A stretch of DNA of 64,000 bases from an uncultured Collinsella sp. (GCA_900541875.1 UQLF01000005.1:43651-107650); one strand, 5' to 3'. Counted from the stretch's first letter, positions 8,676 to 17,951 are shown. The notes: generated by a model from the sequence alone, not told the origin. Translations and numbers: made by a program.

Positions 8676-9481
8676 CGTCCATCACGCTCCCAGGCAGCGA
8701 ACTGCTCAGGCCAGCCCTGAACCTGTGGCTGAATATGCTCGGCGCAGCCCTTAAATGCCGTTAAGGCCGAAGCGAGCGATGCCCCATGCTTTCCATGCGG
8801 AAAGACATGTAGGCTAAAGCCAATCCCGTGGTCGGCAAGAGCCTGCGCAAGAAGGAGGCTATTTTGAACTGACACCGATGCATCATCGGCGGTATGCCAC
8901 AAGAACGTACGAGGGAAGCCCTCACCCACCATATTCTCGATTGACAACTTTTGAGCCAAAGACTCATCGGCACCCGTTAGGTGTTCAAACGAACCACGAT
9001 GAGCATAGGTCCCCGAGCTTACGACCGGATAGCACAAGCAAAGTGCGTCAGGCCGAATCGACTCAGGCGATGTCGCGATCGACTCTGCAAGCCAAGGTTT
9101 GTCCCAAAGCGCCCCGAGCAAGCCAACCAGGTGTCCACCCGCCGAAAAACCCATGACCGTAATTCGATTGGGATCGACGCAAAACTCCGTCGCATGACTT
9201 CGCACGGTATCGACCGCCCGCGCAAGTTCTTGCAATGCAAGCGGATAGGTGGCGGGCGCAACCGAGTAGTCCAGAACAAAAGCCTGATACCCCATCGCAA
9301 GTAAGCGTAGCGCCACCGGCTCGCCCTCGCGAGGCGAAATATGATCGTAGCCCCCACCCGGCACAATCAAAACTGCAGGTCGGGGTTCCAGGGCATAAGC
9401 ATCCTCGGTGGGAGCAAAAATATAGGACGAGATCGCGGCATCCGAGCCATCGACCCCGACACAAATCGTTTTATTGAGCAT
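8672..9481 (-). CDS. Alpha/beta hydrolase, acetylesterase-like (BD-FAE/Axe type)
   Basis: A 269-residue serine esterase. The oxyanion loop is IVPGGGYDHIS, the nucleophile motif is MGFSAGGHL, and the acid and base are in HTADDASV and PHGKHG. This arrangement is typical of small cytoplasmic acetylesterases that finish deacetylation of plant polysaccharide fragments. The start MLNKTIC follows GAGAAGG; the 14 residues upstream in the open frame are not supported. It is translationally coupled to the CE8 fusion gene downstream (ATGA overlap) and lies 95 bases after GH28. Substrate is inferred from the pectin context. Confidence 0.85.
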   Translation of the reverse strand: MLNKTICVGVDGSDAAISSYIFAPTEDAYALEPRPAVLIVPGGGYDHISPREGEPVALRLLAMGYQAFVLDYSVAPATYPLALQELARAVDTVRSHATEFCVDPNRITVMGFSAGGHLVGLLGALWDKPWLAESIATSPESIRPDALCLCYPVVSSGTYAHRGSFEHLTGADESLAQKLSIENMVGEGFPRTFLWHTADDASVSVQNSLLLAQALADHGIGFSLHVFPHGKHGASLASALTAFKGCAEHIQPQVQGWPEQFAAWERDGR

Positions 9482-9525
9482 GTATACCTTCTCGTTATGA
9501 TGCGTAGCGCGGCCGCATGGCACAA

Positions 9526-9560
9526 GGGCCGCATGGCCGATTTTTTCGGCAATGCGGCCC
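9526..9560 (-). terminator. Hairpin between GH28 and the esterase gene
   Basis: Stem GGGCCGCATTGCCGA (one mismatch) around a short A/T loop, 17 bases after the GH28 stop. It lacks a clear U-tract after the stem, so it may be a leaky terminator or an mRNA-stabilising hairpin within the operon. Confidence 0.5.
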
Positions 9561-9576
9561 CGGTCATCAATTCCAG

Positions 9577-11172
9577 CTAGGAACGGACAATCTTATCGAC
9601 GTTCTCGAGCTGCAGCTCGTCGCCATCCTGACCCTCGATCACCACATTTTGCAGGTCGAGGACTTTCACGTTCTGCGCGATGATGCCCTGGCGCGCCATG
9701 GGCTCCACGCCGCAGGCCATTGCAGGCACAAAGGGCTCGGCATCTGCCGCAAAGGTCACATGGACATCCTGGAACGTCAGGCGCGTCACCTTACTCTCGG
9801 GCAAGCCCGTGATGTAGGCGGCGGCAGCGTGGCAGTTGGTGGCCTCGATATCGCAAAACGTCGTGGCGCCAAAGCCGGGCGTACGGTCGTCGACGGGCAC
9901 CGCGTCGCGGCTCTGGACATAGTCGGTCTTGCCGTCCTTATCGCAGAAGTAGAACGAATTGACCACGAAAGGCGTGAGCACCTCGTCCATGCGAATGTGC
10001 TCAAAGGTGATGCCCTCGTTGACGGCGTCCTTGCCGCGACCGCGACGAGTCTTAACGCGCAGGCCGCGGTCGGTGCGCTCAAAGAGGCACTTGCTCACGG
10101 TGAGGTCCTTGATGCCGCCGGCAGCCTCGGACCCCAACACCACGGCGCCATGACCGTCGTGCATGTAGCAGTGAGCGATCAACACGTCATGCGTGGCGGG
10201 ACGAAGCTCGGGCTCAATGCCCAGTTTGCCGCTCTTGATGGCGATGCAGTCGTCGCCCACCGAGAACTGGCAACCCAGGATGCGAACAAAGCCACAGCTC
10301 TCGGGATCGAAGCCGTCGGTGTTGTGGGAGTTCTTGGGACCCTCGATGGACAGACACAGGGCATCGACGTGTTCGCACAGAACGGGATGGATGTTCCATG
10401 CTGGGCTGTTGCGGACGGTAAAGCCGGCAAGGCTCACGTTTTGGCACTCGGACAGGAAGATCATGCGCGGGCGGGCGATCTCGCGGCCCTCCTCGGGGCG
10501 GAAGATATTCTTAAAGTCCTTGTTCCACCAGTTATCCTCGGCAAAATCGGTCTGGCCGTCGATGGCGCCGCGGCCATAGATGCACACGTCGTGCACGCTC
10601 AGACCCGTAAAGGTCGAGCAATAGGTCGAAAAGCTCTCGCCCTCCCAGCGGCCCAGGGGCAGCATATCGGTGCCGGCATACCCGGTGCCCTTGTCACCCG
10701 TGACCGTGCCCGGAATGTAGGCAAGCGCCGCGCGGTCGTGACGGGCCAGCAGCACCGCGCCCTCGGCGAGCTCGATGTTGATATTGCTCTTAAGGAAGAG
10801 GGACTTGATGCGGTAGTTGCCAGCGGGAATCAGCACGCGCCCGCCCTTGGGACAAGCCATGATGGCAGCCTGGATATTGGTGGTGTCATCGTGCTCGGCA
10901 TCGCCTTTGGCGCCGCAGTCGCGAACGTTGATGGTAAAGGGCTCCGCGGGCGTGGTGACGCCCACACTCAGCTCACGCTCGCCGCAGACAAAGCGGACGA
11001 GGTTGCGCTTGCCGGGAACCAGGCCGTCAACATAGGTCTCGACCGTATTCGTGGTACCGACGGGCTCATCGTTGACAAAGATCTCCCACGTATCGGCACA
11101 GGTAAAGTAGCCACCGTCGTCGAGCTCAATAACGGCCGCGCTGGCGTTGCGCCAGATAACGTTCGTCTCCAT
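9577..11172 (-). CDS. GH28 polygalacturonase / exo-poly-alpha-galacturonosidase
   Basis: A 531-residue GH28 enzyme. A small beta-sandwich-like domain (first 90 residues) precedes the right-handed beta-helix, whose start is marked by TINVRDCGAKGD. All four GH28 motifs are present: NTDG (Asp286), GDD (Asp307/308), GHG (His341) and RVK near 373. It hydrolyses alpha-1,4-linked galacturonate, here probably from oligogalacturonides, since there is no signal peptide. The leading beta domain resembles that of exo-acting bacterial GH28 proteins. Start METNVIW follows GAGGGAGAG. It lies downstream of the sugar symporter and upstream of three esterase genes on the same strand. Confidence 0.93.
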   Translation of the reverse strand: METNVIWRNASAAVIELDDGGYFTCADTWEIFVNDEPVGTTNTVETYVDGLVPGKRNLVRFVCGERELSVGVTTPAEPFTINVRDCGAKGDAEHDDTTNIQAAIMACPKGGRVLIPAGNYRIKSLFLKSNINIELAEGAVLLARHDRAALAYIPGTVTGDKGTGYAGTDMLPLGRWEGESFSTYCSTFTGLSVHDVCIYGRGAIDGQTDFAEDNWWNKDFKNIFRPEEGREIARPRMIFLSECQNVSLAGFTVRNSPAWNIHPVLCEHVDALCLSIEGPKNSHNTDGFDPESCGFVRILGCQFSVGDDCIAIKSGKLGIEPELRPATHDVLIAHCYMHDGHGAVVLGSEAAGGIKDLTVSKCLFERTDRGLRVKTRRGRGKDAVNEGITFEHIRMDEVLTPFVVNSFYFCDKDGKTDYVQSRDAVPVDDRTPGFGATTFCDIEATNCHAAAAYITGLPESKVTRLTFQDVHVTFAADAEPFVPAMACGVEPMARQGIIAQNVKVLDLQNVVIEGQDGDELQLENVDKIVRS

Positions 11173-11215
11173 GGGTCTCTCCCTCAAATGTAATCAGAAG
11201 TTCATACTACTCGTT

Positions 11216-11264
11216 TTTAAAAAAGGGCCGCACCCGCCGGTGGATCTCCGGTGGCACGACCCTG
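11216..11264 (-). terminator. Terminator after the GPH symporter gene
   Basis: On the minus strand a G/C stem with wobble pairs (GGGTCGTGCC pairing toward GGGTGCGGCCC) is followed by TTTTTTAAAAA. Only about 43 bases separate it from the GH28 start, so GH28 is probably expressed by partial read-through. Confidence 0.6.
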
Positions 11265-11286
11265 TGGTTTGGACGATGCGCCTGCC

Positions 11287-12846
11287 CTACTCGGCGGGAA
11301 TTACGCTGCCGTCCTGGAAGCCAACGTTGTTGTGAGCGAAGCAGTCCTCGTACTTGAAGCCGGAGAGCTCCTCGCAAAGAGCCTTGACCTCGGGCTGGAC
11401 GTCGGCCATCTTGCCGCCCTCCTTGACGCGCTTGATCTCGTCGCAGAGGATGTCGCACTGCTCCTTGTCGATCTTGATGCCGCGGGCAAGGACAGCCGCG
11501 AGCAGGAAGAAGCCGGCGCAGCCGATGAGCATGTAGCCGCAGATGTACAGAGGCACGGTGGCGGGCTGGGTTACGGCGTCGCTGTTGCCGGCGGTCTGAA
11601 TGAAGCCGGAGGCAGCAAGGACAATAGCCCATGCGTTGACGGCGATAGCCTGGGCGATCTGCTGGCAGAGCTGCTGAGCGGAGCTGTAGATGCCCTCGCG
11701 ACGACGCAGGGTGATGAGTTCATCGACATCGGGGATGTAGTTGAGCAGAACATCGGGCAGGTACTGGAAACCAACGTAGAAGAACTTCCAGATGGCGAAG
11801 ATGATGGGGTAGGCAATCATGGCGATGGCGACCGTGGAGGTGCCGTTAATCTGACCAAAGGCGAAGTAGTTGTAGGCGATGATGCACGCAGCGCAACCGA
11901 CGTTGGCCAGGTACCAAGACTTGTGGAAGCCCTTCTTGGCCATGAGGGCAACCCAGATGGCGGTGCAGACGATAGCGACGACCTTGCCGGGCATCTCCAT
12001 CACGGACTCATAGGACTTAGGAATCTGCAGGCAGTAGACGATGAAGAAGGACAGGCAGGCAGACCAGCAGGCAGCAGCGAGCTTCGTGGAGACCTGTGCA
12101 TACAGGACCTTGCGGAAGGACTTGTTGCGGAAGGTAGAGACAACGTCGATGAAGAACTTCTTGATACCCTCGCCGACGCTCTCGATCTTCTCCTGAGCCA
12201 CCTCCTCGGGGGTGTGCTCCCACGTGGACAGGTACACGCACAGCAGCGAGATTGCCATGACCGAAGCGTTGACCGTAGCGATGATGAAGTAGCTGAACGG
12301 GTTGGTCTCGCCGAAGGTGCCAAAGCCAAAGCCGACGAGTGCTGCCATCAGGAAGCCGGCGGCGTTACCAAAGAGGTGCTTGTAGCCGGTGAGGTACGTA
12401 CGCTCCTTGAAGTCGTCGGTCATCTCGATGGTAAGCGGCGACAGGTTGGCGGTGCAGAACGTATACGCGACGTTGTAGATCAGGTACAGCACAAAGTAGT
12501 ACGGGAAACCGAACGGCGTAGCCACAAAGATGAGCGGCTCGGCGACCATCATCGGGATTGCCAGCAAGATCCAGAAACGGCGGCGGCCAAAGATACGGCC
12601 GATCTTGGTAGCGTAGAAGTTATCGGCCACAAAGCCCATAAGCGGGCACAGAATGGCGTTGAGATAGATGGCGAACGAGCTGATCAGCGCAGCCTCGCCT
12701 GCGGACAGGCCGCACTCCGTGGACAGGAACAGCACCATGTAGCTGTGCGTAAAGGTCAGGGCACCGGAGTTGAGCATGCCGCCCATACCAAAGCCCAAGC
12801 GCGTCCAGAATGTGATCTTGCGCTTTTTACCGATCTTGTTAGTCAT
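11287..12846 (-). CDS. GPH-family glycoside/hexuronide:cation symporter (MFS)
   Basis: A 519-residue, 12-helix-type carrier of the glycoside-pentoside-hexuronide family. The N-terminal signature is FWTRLGFGMGGMLNSGAL, the first cytoplasmic loop is GFVADNFYATKIGRIFGRRRFW, and a C-terminal soluble tail of about 50 residues is rich in charged residues. It imports a sugar or uronide with a cation across the inner membrane. Lying between uxaA and GH28, with three LacI-type operators upstream, it is the likely importer of galacturonate or short oligogalacturonides. Start MTNKIGKK follows AGGGAG; the longer open frame is not supported. A hairpin with a T-run follows the gene. Confidence 0.88.
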   Translation of the reverse strand: MTNKIGKKRKITFWTRLGFGMGGMLNSGALTFTHSYMVLFLSTECGLSAGEAALISSFAIYLNAILCPLMGFVADNFYATKIGRIFGRRRFWILLAIPMMVAEPLIFVATPFGFPYYFVLYLIYNVAYTFCTANLSPLTIEMTDDFKERTYLTGYKHLFGNAAGFLMAALVGFGFGTFGETNPFSYFIIATVNASVMAISLLCVYLSTWEHTPEEVAQEKIESVGEGIKKFFIDVVSTFRNKSFRKVLYAQVSTKLAAACWSACLSFFIVYCLQIPKSYESVMEMPGKVVAIVCTAIWVALMAKKGFHKSWYLANVGCAACIIAYNYFAFGQINGTSTVAIAMIAYPIIFAIWKFFYVGFQYLPDVLLNYIPDVDELITLRRREGIYSSAQQLCQQIAQAIAVNAWAIVLAASGFIQTAGNSDAVTQPATVPLYICGYMLIGCAGFFLLAAVLARGIKIDKEQCDILCDEIKRVKEGGKMADVQPEVKALCEELSGFKYEDCFAHNNVGFQDGSVIPAE

Positions 12847-12924
12847 CGAGCTCCCTCTCTTTTCTCGATTGTCTTGGAACAAGACATTGGAGTCCATACC
12901 GACGTCTGTCTGCATGCCGTTCAG

Positions 12925-12938
12925 GGTGAACGTTTAGC
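12925..12938. promoter_or_regulatory. LacI-type operator (degenerate) upstream of the symporter
   Basis: GGTGAACGTTTAGC, 79 bases before the symporter start. The left half is conserved and the right half degenerate. It pairs with the site at 12965, 40 bp centre-to-centre. Confidence 0.6.
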
Positions 12939-12964
12939 TAGATTATGCGCGATTGCTTATGATA

Positions 12965-12978
12965 GGTGAACGTTCACT
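12965..12978. promoter_or_regulatory. LacI-type operator upstream of the symporter
   Basis: GGTGAACGTTCACT, one base from the perfect palindrome at 17952. With the copies at 12925 and 13085 it makes a three-site array before the transport and pectinase genes. Confidence 0.75.
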
Positions 12979-13084
12979 TGTATATTATCCTTGAACGGTC
13001 GTTTTTTGCCGTTGAACGGGCCTGAAAATGAAAAAATCCCTGCATTTTTGATTATCAAGTCGATTCAGCACCACGCAACAACTA

Positions 13085-13098
13085 GGTGAACGTTCATT
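13085..13098. promoter_or_regulatory. Distal LacI-type operator upstream of the symporter
   Basis: GGTGAACGTTCATT, 120 bp upstream of the 12965 site and close to the uxaA terminator. The spacing would allow looping between bound repressors. Confidence 0.65.
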
Positions 13099-13165
13099 GT
13101 TCTCTGGAGATGAGGGAGGTGCCGGGCACCCTTCCCAAAAAAGCCGTGCACGACAACGCAACGAG

Positions 13166-13206
13166 AAACGAAAAACGACCCCGCCGAGATTGTCCTCGGC
13201 GGGGTC
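13166..13206 (-). terminator. Rho-independent terminator after uxaA
   Basis: Perfect 12-bp stem (GACCCCGCCGAG and its complement) with a six-base loop, followed on the minus strand by TTTTTCG. It ends the uxaC-uxaB-uxaA unit. Confidence 0.85.
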
Positions 13207-13255
13207 GCCCAGTCTTTGCAGCAGCTTATTCAATCACGCGCTCAACGTGTCATCG

Positions 13256-14740
13256 CTACAGGCAGACTCCGTCCTTCCAGATGCTGATCTCGTGACAGCC
13301 GCGACGCTCGGCGCTGGTAAGCTTGCCGCTCGCCGTGTCCAGCACCAGCTGATACAGATCGCCGGCAGCCTCATCGAGCGTACGTTCGCCCGTAGCCACC
13401 ACACCGGCGTTAAAGTCCATCCAGTTGGCCTTGTGGTCGCACAGGCGCTGGTTGGTGAACACCTTGAGCGTAGGCGCCGGCGCACCAAACGGCGTGCCGC
13501 GGCCGGTCGAGAACAGGATCACGTGGCAGCCGGCAGCCGTCAGGGCCGTGGTGGATACCATGTCGTTGCCCGGACCGCACAACATGTTCAGACCATGCTT
13601 GGTAGCCTGACCGGCGTACGGCAGCACGTCGACGATGGGGGCAGATCCGCCCTTTTGCACGCAGCCGCAGCTCTTGTCCTCGAGTGTGGTGATGCCGCCA
13701 TCCTTGTTGCCGGGGCTCGGGTTCTCGTAGACGACCTCGCCATGGCTAATAAAGTAATCCTTAAAGCCGTTGAGCATGTCGGAGGCGGCGTTAAACACCT
13801 GCTCGTCCTCGCAGCGATCGAGCAGAATGCTCTCGGCGCCAAACATCTCGGGGACCTCGGTGAGCACCGACGTGCCACCGCGGGCGACGAGCATATCGCT
13901 CACGCGACCGATCGTGGGGTTGGCGGTAATGCCCGAAAGACCGTCAGAGCCACCGCACTTAAGGCCAATGACCAGCTCGGAGGCCGGAATGGGCTCACGC
14001 TTGGCCTGCTTGGCGAGATCTGCCAGCTCAGACAGAATCTTGTGGCCTTCGACCTGCTCGTCGGCAACATCTTGGCAGGTAAGGAAGCGAACGCGCTCGT
14101 GATCGTACTCGCCCAGCTCGTCGAGCACCTGCTGATGCGTGCAGTTCTCGCAGCCGAGCGACAGGAACAGCACGCCCGCAGCGTTTGCGTGACGCGAGAG
14201 CGCTACCAGCAGGCGACGGGTCTGGGCATGGTCGGCGCCGGTCTGCGAGCAGCCAAACGGATGCGGAAAGTAATAGACGCCCTCCAGCGAACCCTCGACC
14301 AGATCCTGAGCCTGCTCGCACATGGCACGTGCGACCTCGTTGACGCAGCCGACCGTGGGGATGATCCACAGCTCGTTGCGCGTGGCGGCGCGGCCGTCGG
14401 CGCGACGGAAGCCCATAAAGGTCTCGGGCTCAACCGGCTCAACGACCGGATGCGTCGGATTGTAAACGTACTCGACCTCGCCCGAAAGGTTGGTCTTGAC
14501 GTTATGCGTATGAAGCCACTGACCGGGCTGGATGTCGCCCGTCACATGGCCGATAGGAAGACCGTACTTGACAACGTTCTCCCCCGCCGCAATGGCACGC
14601 ACGGCCATCTTGTGGCCCTGCGGAATATCCTCCGCGGCAGCGACCTCGCCCACCCCGGGAACCGCGACGGCGGTGCCCTTGGCAAGCGGCGACAGCGCGA
14701 CGATCACGTTGTCGGCCGGATTGATCTGGATAGTGTTCAT
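13256..14740 (-). CDS. uxaA: Altronate dehydratase
   Basis: A 494-residue UxaA/GarD-family dehydratase that converts D-altronate to 2-keto-3-deoxygluconate, the third step of galacturonate catabolism. It has the N-terminal SAF-like domain (NPADNVIVAL to about residue 90), then GFRRADGRAATRNELWIIPTVGCVN and the cysteine/histidine positions of the catalytic domain (HPFGCSQTG, LGCENCTHQQ, GLKCGGSDG, GCVQKGG). Length is normal for the family. A weak AGGA precedes the ATG. It is the last gene of uxaC-uxaB-uxaA, followed by a strong terminator. The next enzymes, KDG kinase and aldolase, are not in the window. Confidence 0.95.
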   Translation of the reverse strand: MNTIQINPADNVIVALSPLAKGTAVAVPGVGEVAAAEDIPQGHKMAVRAIAAGENVVKYGLPIGHVTGDIQPGQWLHTHNVKTNLSGEVEYVYNPTHPVVEPVEPETFMGFRRADGRAATRNELWIIPTVGCVNEVARAMCEQAQDLVEGSLEGVYYFPHPFGCSQTGADHAQTRRLLVALSRHANAAGVLFLSLGCENCTHQQVLDELGEYDHERVRFLTCQDVADEQVEGHKILSELADLAKQAKREPIPASELVIGLKCGGSDGLSGITANPTIGRVSDMLVARGGTSVLTEVPEMFGAESILLDRCEDEQVFNAASDMLNGFKDYFISHGEVVYENPSPGNKDGGITTLEDKSCGCVQKGGSAPIVDVLPYAGQATKHGLNMLCGPGNDMVSTTALTAAGCHVILFSTGRGTPFGAPAPTLKVFTNQRLCDHKANWMDFNAGVVATGERTLDEAAGDLYQLVLDTASGKLTSAERRGCHEISIWKDGVCL

Positions 14741-14821
14741 TACAAATGGTCCTAACCCTACAGGTTGAGCAGAAGTCGAGGCGCGGGCAAGCCGTCTGGC
14801 GCCCGCGTCTGCGCCGGAAAT

Positions 14822-16336
14822 TTACGCCTGAGCGTTGGCGAAGGCCTGCTTGGCGCCCTCGGTGCGCACGACGGCGAGAGCGTTGACGACAAACTCCTCC
14901 AGGCCTGCGATCTGCGTAAGATCCTCGCCCCACATTTGCTCGTTGGTGAGCACATCGTGCACCAGCTCGGCGTCGTCGGCGCCGGCGTGGGCGGCGTAGA
15001 AATCGAGCACGAAGGCATCGTCCTGAGCGGTGTACTCGGTGCCGTCGGCGCGGCGCAGGTGCAGGCCATCGCCCTCGCGAGCAACGAGCTCCTGAGTATA
15101 GAAGGCAATGAGCGTAGCGAGGCTCGTCGCCAGGCACTTGGGCAGGTTGCCGGTCTCGGCAACATAGTCCTTGAGCGTGGGCAGGTCGCGAGCACGCCAT
15201 TTGGCCGTGGAGTTGAGGCAAATGGAGAGCAGCGCGTGGTCGATAAACGGGTTGTCGAAGCGGTTCTCGACGGCGGCAGCAAAGGCCTTGCAGTCCTCGA
15301 CGTCCAGGTCGGCGGCAAGCGTCGGGATGACCTCGTCGTAGAGCATGGTGTTCATGAAGCCGCGGACGGTCTCGTCGTGCATGCAATCGCGCACGATGTC
15401 AAAGCCGGCAACCCAGGAGCCCGGGACGAAGGCGGTGTGGGCGCCATTGAGGATGCGAACCTTGCGCTTCTTGTACGGGGTGACATCGGGGGTAACAAAG
15501 ACACCCGGCAGACCGGCCTTCACGAAGGGGAGCTTCTCGGCAAGCGACTCGTCGCCCTGGATGCCCCACATCTGGAAGGGCTCGCGCACGGCCAGGAAGG
15601 GATCCTCGTAGCCCAGGCGCTCGGCCACGGCAGCGGCCTCCTTGGGGTCGCGGATGCGGCCGGGGACGATAGTGTCGACAAGCGTGGTGCAGACGGTGCA
15701 GTCGTTGGCCATCCACTGCGAGAACTCGTCCTCCCAGCCCCAGTCGCTCACGTACTGGTTCATGATGCGCAGCAGCTCCTCGCCGTTGTGATCAATGAGC
15801 TCGCAGGCGAGCACGATGACGCCCGGCTTGCCGGCGGCCCAGCGGGTGTGGAGCACCTGGGCAAGCTTGGCGGGGAAGCTCGCGGGCGGCATGTCATCGG
15901 CCTTGCAGGACGGGTCGTAGGCGATACCGGCCTCGGTGGTGTTGGAGACGATAATCTCCAAATCGTCGGAGACGGCGACCTCCATCATGGCGCGGTAGTC
16001 GTCCTCGCGGTACGGGTTGATGCAGCGGCTGCAGGCGCTGATCACGCGGGACTCGTCAACCGTGTTGCCGTTCTCCTTGCCGCGCACCAACACGGTGTAC
16101 AGGTCGTCCTGGGCGTTGATACCATCGGCAAAGCCAAAGGCGCCGCTGATGGGCTGGACCATGACAACCTTGCCGTTCCAGCCGGTTGCCTCGTTGCCCA
16201 TGTCAAAGAAGCGGTCGACGAAGGCGCGCAGGAAATTGCCCTCGCCAAATTGCAGAACCCTCTCGGGCGCGTCCTTGGGCAGCAGGTAGCCCTTGTAGCC
16301 GATCTTCTCGAGCGTCTCGTAGCTGATGTTCTCCAT
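14822..16336 (-). CDS. uxaB: Tagaturonate reductase (altronate oxidoreductase)
   Basis: A 504-residue member of the mannitol dehydrogenase/altronate oxidoreductase family, reducing D-tagaturonate to D-altronate with NADH. The N-terminal Rossmann domain begins VLQFGEGNFLRAFVDRFFD; the C-terminal helical domain carries VRILNGAHTAFVPGSWVAGF and the lysine-containing KRKVRILNG motif typical of the family. AAGGAGAG lies before the ATG. It sits between uxaC and uxaA with gaps of 96 and 81 bases. The first gap contains a hairpin that may set the relative expression of the genes. Confidence 0.94.
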   Translation of the reverse strand: MENISYETLEKIGYKGYLLPKDAPERVLQFGEGNFLRAFVDRFFDMGNEATGWNGKVVMVQPISGAFGFADGINAQDDLYTVLVRGKENGNTVDESRVISACSRCINPYREDDYRAMMEVAVSDDLEIIVSNTTEAGIAYDPSCKADDMPPASFPAKLAQVLHTRWAAGKPGVIVLACELIDHNGEELLRIMNQYVSDWGWEDEFSQWMANDCTVCTTLVDTIVPGRIRDPKEAAAVAERLGYEDPFLAVREPFQMWGIQGDESLAEKLPFVKAGLPGVFVTPDVTPYKKRKVRILNGAHTAFVPGSWVAGFDIVRDCMHDETVRGFMNTMLYDEVIPTLAADLDVEDCKAFAAAVENRFDNPFIDHALLSICLNSTAKWRARDLPTLKDYVAETGNLPKCLATSLATLIAFYTQELVAREGDGLHLRRADGTEYTAQDDAFVLDFYAAHAGADDAELVHDVLTNEQMWGEDLTQIAGLEEFVVNALAVVRTEGAKQAFANAQA

Positions 16337-16371
16337 CGATGTCTCTCCTTAGATTGCTGTTAGCGTGCAGG

Positions 16372-16407
16372 CAAAACGGGGGCGCCGCGTGTGGCAACGG
16401 CGCTCCC
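16372..16407 (-). terminator. Hairpin with T-run between uxaC and uxaB
   Basis: Stem GGGAGCGCCG with CGGCGCCCCC (one mismatch) followed by GTTTTGCC on the minus strand. It looks like a leaky intra-operon terminator. Confidence 0.5.
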
Positions 16408-16432
16408 GAGTTCGGTGTGATTCGATGCGGGT

Positions 16433-17860
16433 TTAGGCCTCGACGGTATCCAGGTCAAAGCCAAAGTAGCGGACCGCGTTGTTGTAGCTGATGTCGCGCA
16501 CGATGGCTCCCAGCAGCTCCATGTCGGCCGGATACTTGCCCTGCTCGACCCACTCGCCGATCACGCCGCACAGCACGCGACGGAAGTACTCGTGACGCGG
16601 GTAGGACAGGAAGGAGCGGGAATCGGTAAGCATGCCCACAAAGTTGCCCAGCACGCCCTCGTTAGCCAGAGCCGTGAGCTGCTCGCGCATACCGACCTCG
16701 TTGTCGTTGAACCACCAGGCGGAACCGTTCTGGATCTTGCCTGCGGTCGGAGCCTCCTGGAAGCAGCCCATCACAGTATCGATCATGGTGTTGTCGATGG
16801 GGTTCAGGCTGTACAGAATGGTCTTGGGCAGACCCGTGGACTCCTGGATGGAGTTGAGGAAATCGGCCAGCTGGTCGGACGGCGTGTAGTTGGAGATGCA
16901 ATCGTAGCCGGTGTCGGGACCGAGTTTGGCGAACATAGCGCGGTTGTTGTCACGCTTGCAGCCAAAGTGCAGCTGCATGGCCCAGCCAAGGCGGACATAC
17001 TCGCCGGCGACGAACTGCATAAAGGCCGTCTTGTACTTGAGGACCTCGTCCTCGGTAAGCGGCTCGGCGGCAAGGCCCTTGGCAAAGATGGCCTCGATCT
17101 CGTCAGCGGTGGCCGGAACGTACATAACGTAGTCGAGTGCGTGATCGGAAGCGCGGCAGCCCAGCTCGTGGGCGACATCGTAGCGCTTGGAGATGGCGGC
17201 CTTCATGCCCTCGAAGTCGCTGACCTCGACGCCGGCAACCTCGGAAAGGCGCTTGCAGTAGTCGGCGAACTCCTGGCCACGCTCGATACGCAGCGCGGCA
17301 TCAGGGCGCATGGCGGGAACGACCTGAACGTCAAAACTGTCGTCGGCGGCAATCTTCTTGTGCCACTCAAAGCTGTCGGCGGGGTCGTCGGTAGTGCAGA
17401 TCATGCGGACGTTGGACTGCTTGATCAGGTTACGGCAGGTAAAGCTGGCCTCAGCGAGCTTGGCGTTGGCAAGGTCCCAGACCTCCTGAGCGGTTTTGCC
17501 GTTTAGGACGCCCTCGTAGCCAAAGTAACGCTTAAGCTCCAGGTGGCTCCACTCAAAGACGGGGTTGCCCACACAACGGCCCAGGGTCTCGGCCCACTTC
17601 TGGAACTTCTCACGAGCAGGGGCATCGCCGGTAATGAAGCGCTCGTCAACGCCGTTTGCACGCATCAGGCGCCACTTGTAGTGGTCACCGCCCAGCCAAA
17701 CCTCGGTGATGTTCTCAAAACGCTTGTCGTCCCAGATCTCCTTGGGAGAAATGTGGCAGTGGTAGTCGACGATAGGCATGCCCTCGGCAAAGTTGTGGAA
17801 TAGCTCCTCGCCGGTCTTGGTGCTCAGCAGGAAATCCTGATCGTCCATGAAGTTTTTCAT
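16433..17860 (-). CDS. uxaC: Glucuronate/galacturonate isomerase
   Basis: A 475-residue uronate isomerase of the amidohydrolase superfamily, converting D-galacturonate to D-tagaturonate (and D-glucuronate to D-fructuronate). Visible family motifs include MPIVDYHCHISPKEIWDD (metal-binding HCH), HLELKRYFG, MICTTDDPADS, QLHFGCKRDNN and LTDSRSFLSYPRHEYFRR. Start MKNFMDDQD follows AAAGGGG; 22 residues of upstream open frame overlap the operator region and are rejected. Two LacI-type operators lie upstream. It is the first gene of the uxa unit. Confidence 0.95.
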   Translation of the reverse strand: MKNFMDDQDFLLSTKTGEELFHNFAEGMPIVDYHCHISPKEIWDDKRFENITEVWLGGDHYKWRLMRANGVDERFITGDAPAREKFQKWAETLGRCVGNPVFEWSHLELKRYFGYEGVLNGKTAQEVWDLANAKLAEASFTCRNLIKQSNVRMICTTDDPADSFEWHKKIAADDSFDVQVVPAMRPDAALRIERGQEFADYCKRLSEVAGVEVSDFEGMKAAISKRYDVAHELGCRASDHALDYVMYVPATADEIEAIFAKGLAAEPLTEDEVLKYKTAFMQFVAGEYVRLGWAMQLHFGCKRDNNRAMFAKLGPDTGYDCISNYTPSDQLADFLNSIQESTGLPKTILYSLNPIDNTMIDTVMGCFQEAPTAGKIQNGSAWWFNDNEVGMREQLTALANEGVLGNFVGMLTDSRSFLSYPRHEYFRRVLCGVIGEWVEQGKYPADMELLGAIVRDISYNNAVRYFGFDLDTVEA

Positions 17861-17913
17861 CAAACAACCCCTTTGTTGGCGGAGCGGGCGCACGATGCGC
17901 TCGCTATCCTCTA

Positions 17914-17927
17914 GGTGAACGTTCACT
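17914..17927. promoter_or_regulatory. LacI-type operator upstream of uxaC
   Basis: GGTGAACGTTCACT, 54 bases before the uxaC start, 38 bp centre-to-centre from the next site. Confidence 0.78.
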
Positions 17928-17951
17928 ATCTTAGTTCAAAAATCGTTTGTG

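Noticed and set aside
12985..13233. An 82-codon minus-strand ORF between uxaA and the symporter
   Set aside because: It spans an operator and the uxaA terminator stem and has no coding features.
16372..16407. Separate transcription units for uxaC and uxaB
   Set aside because: A hairpin with a T-run exists, but there is no operator or room for a clear promoter before uxaB, so a leaky intra-operon terminator is more likely.
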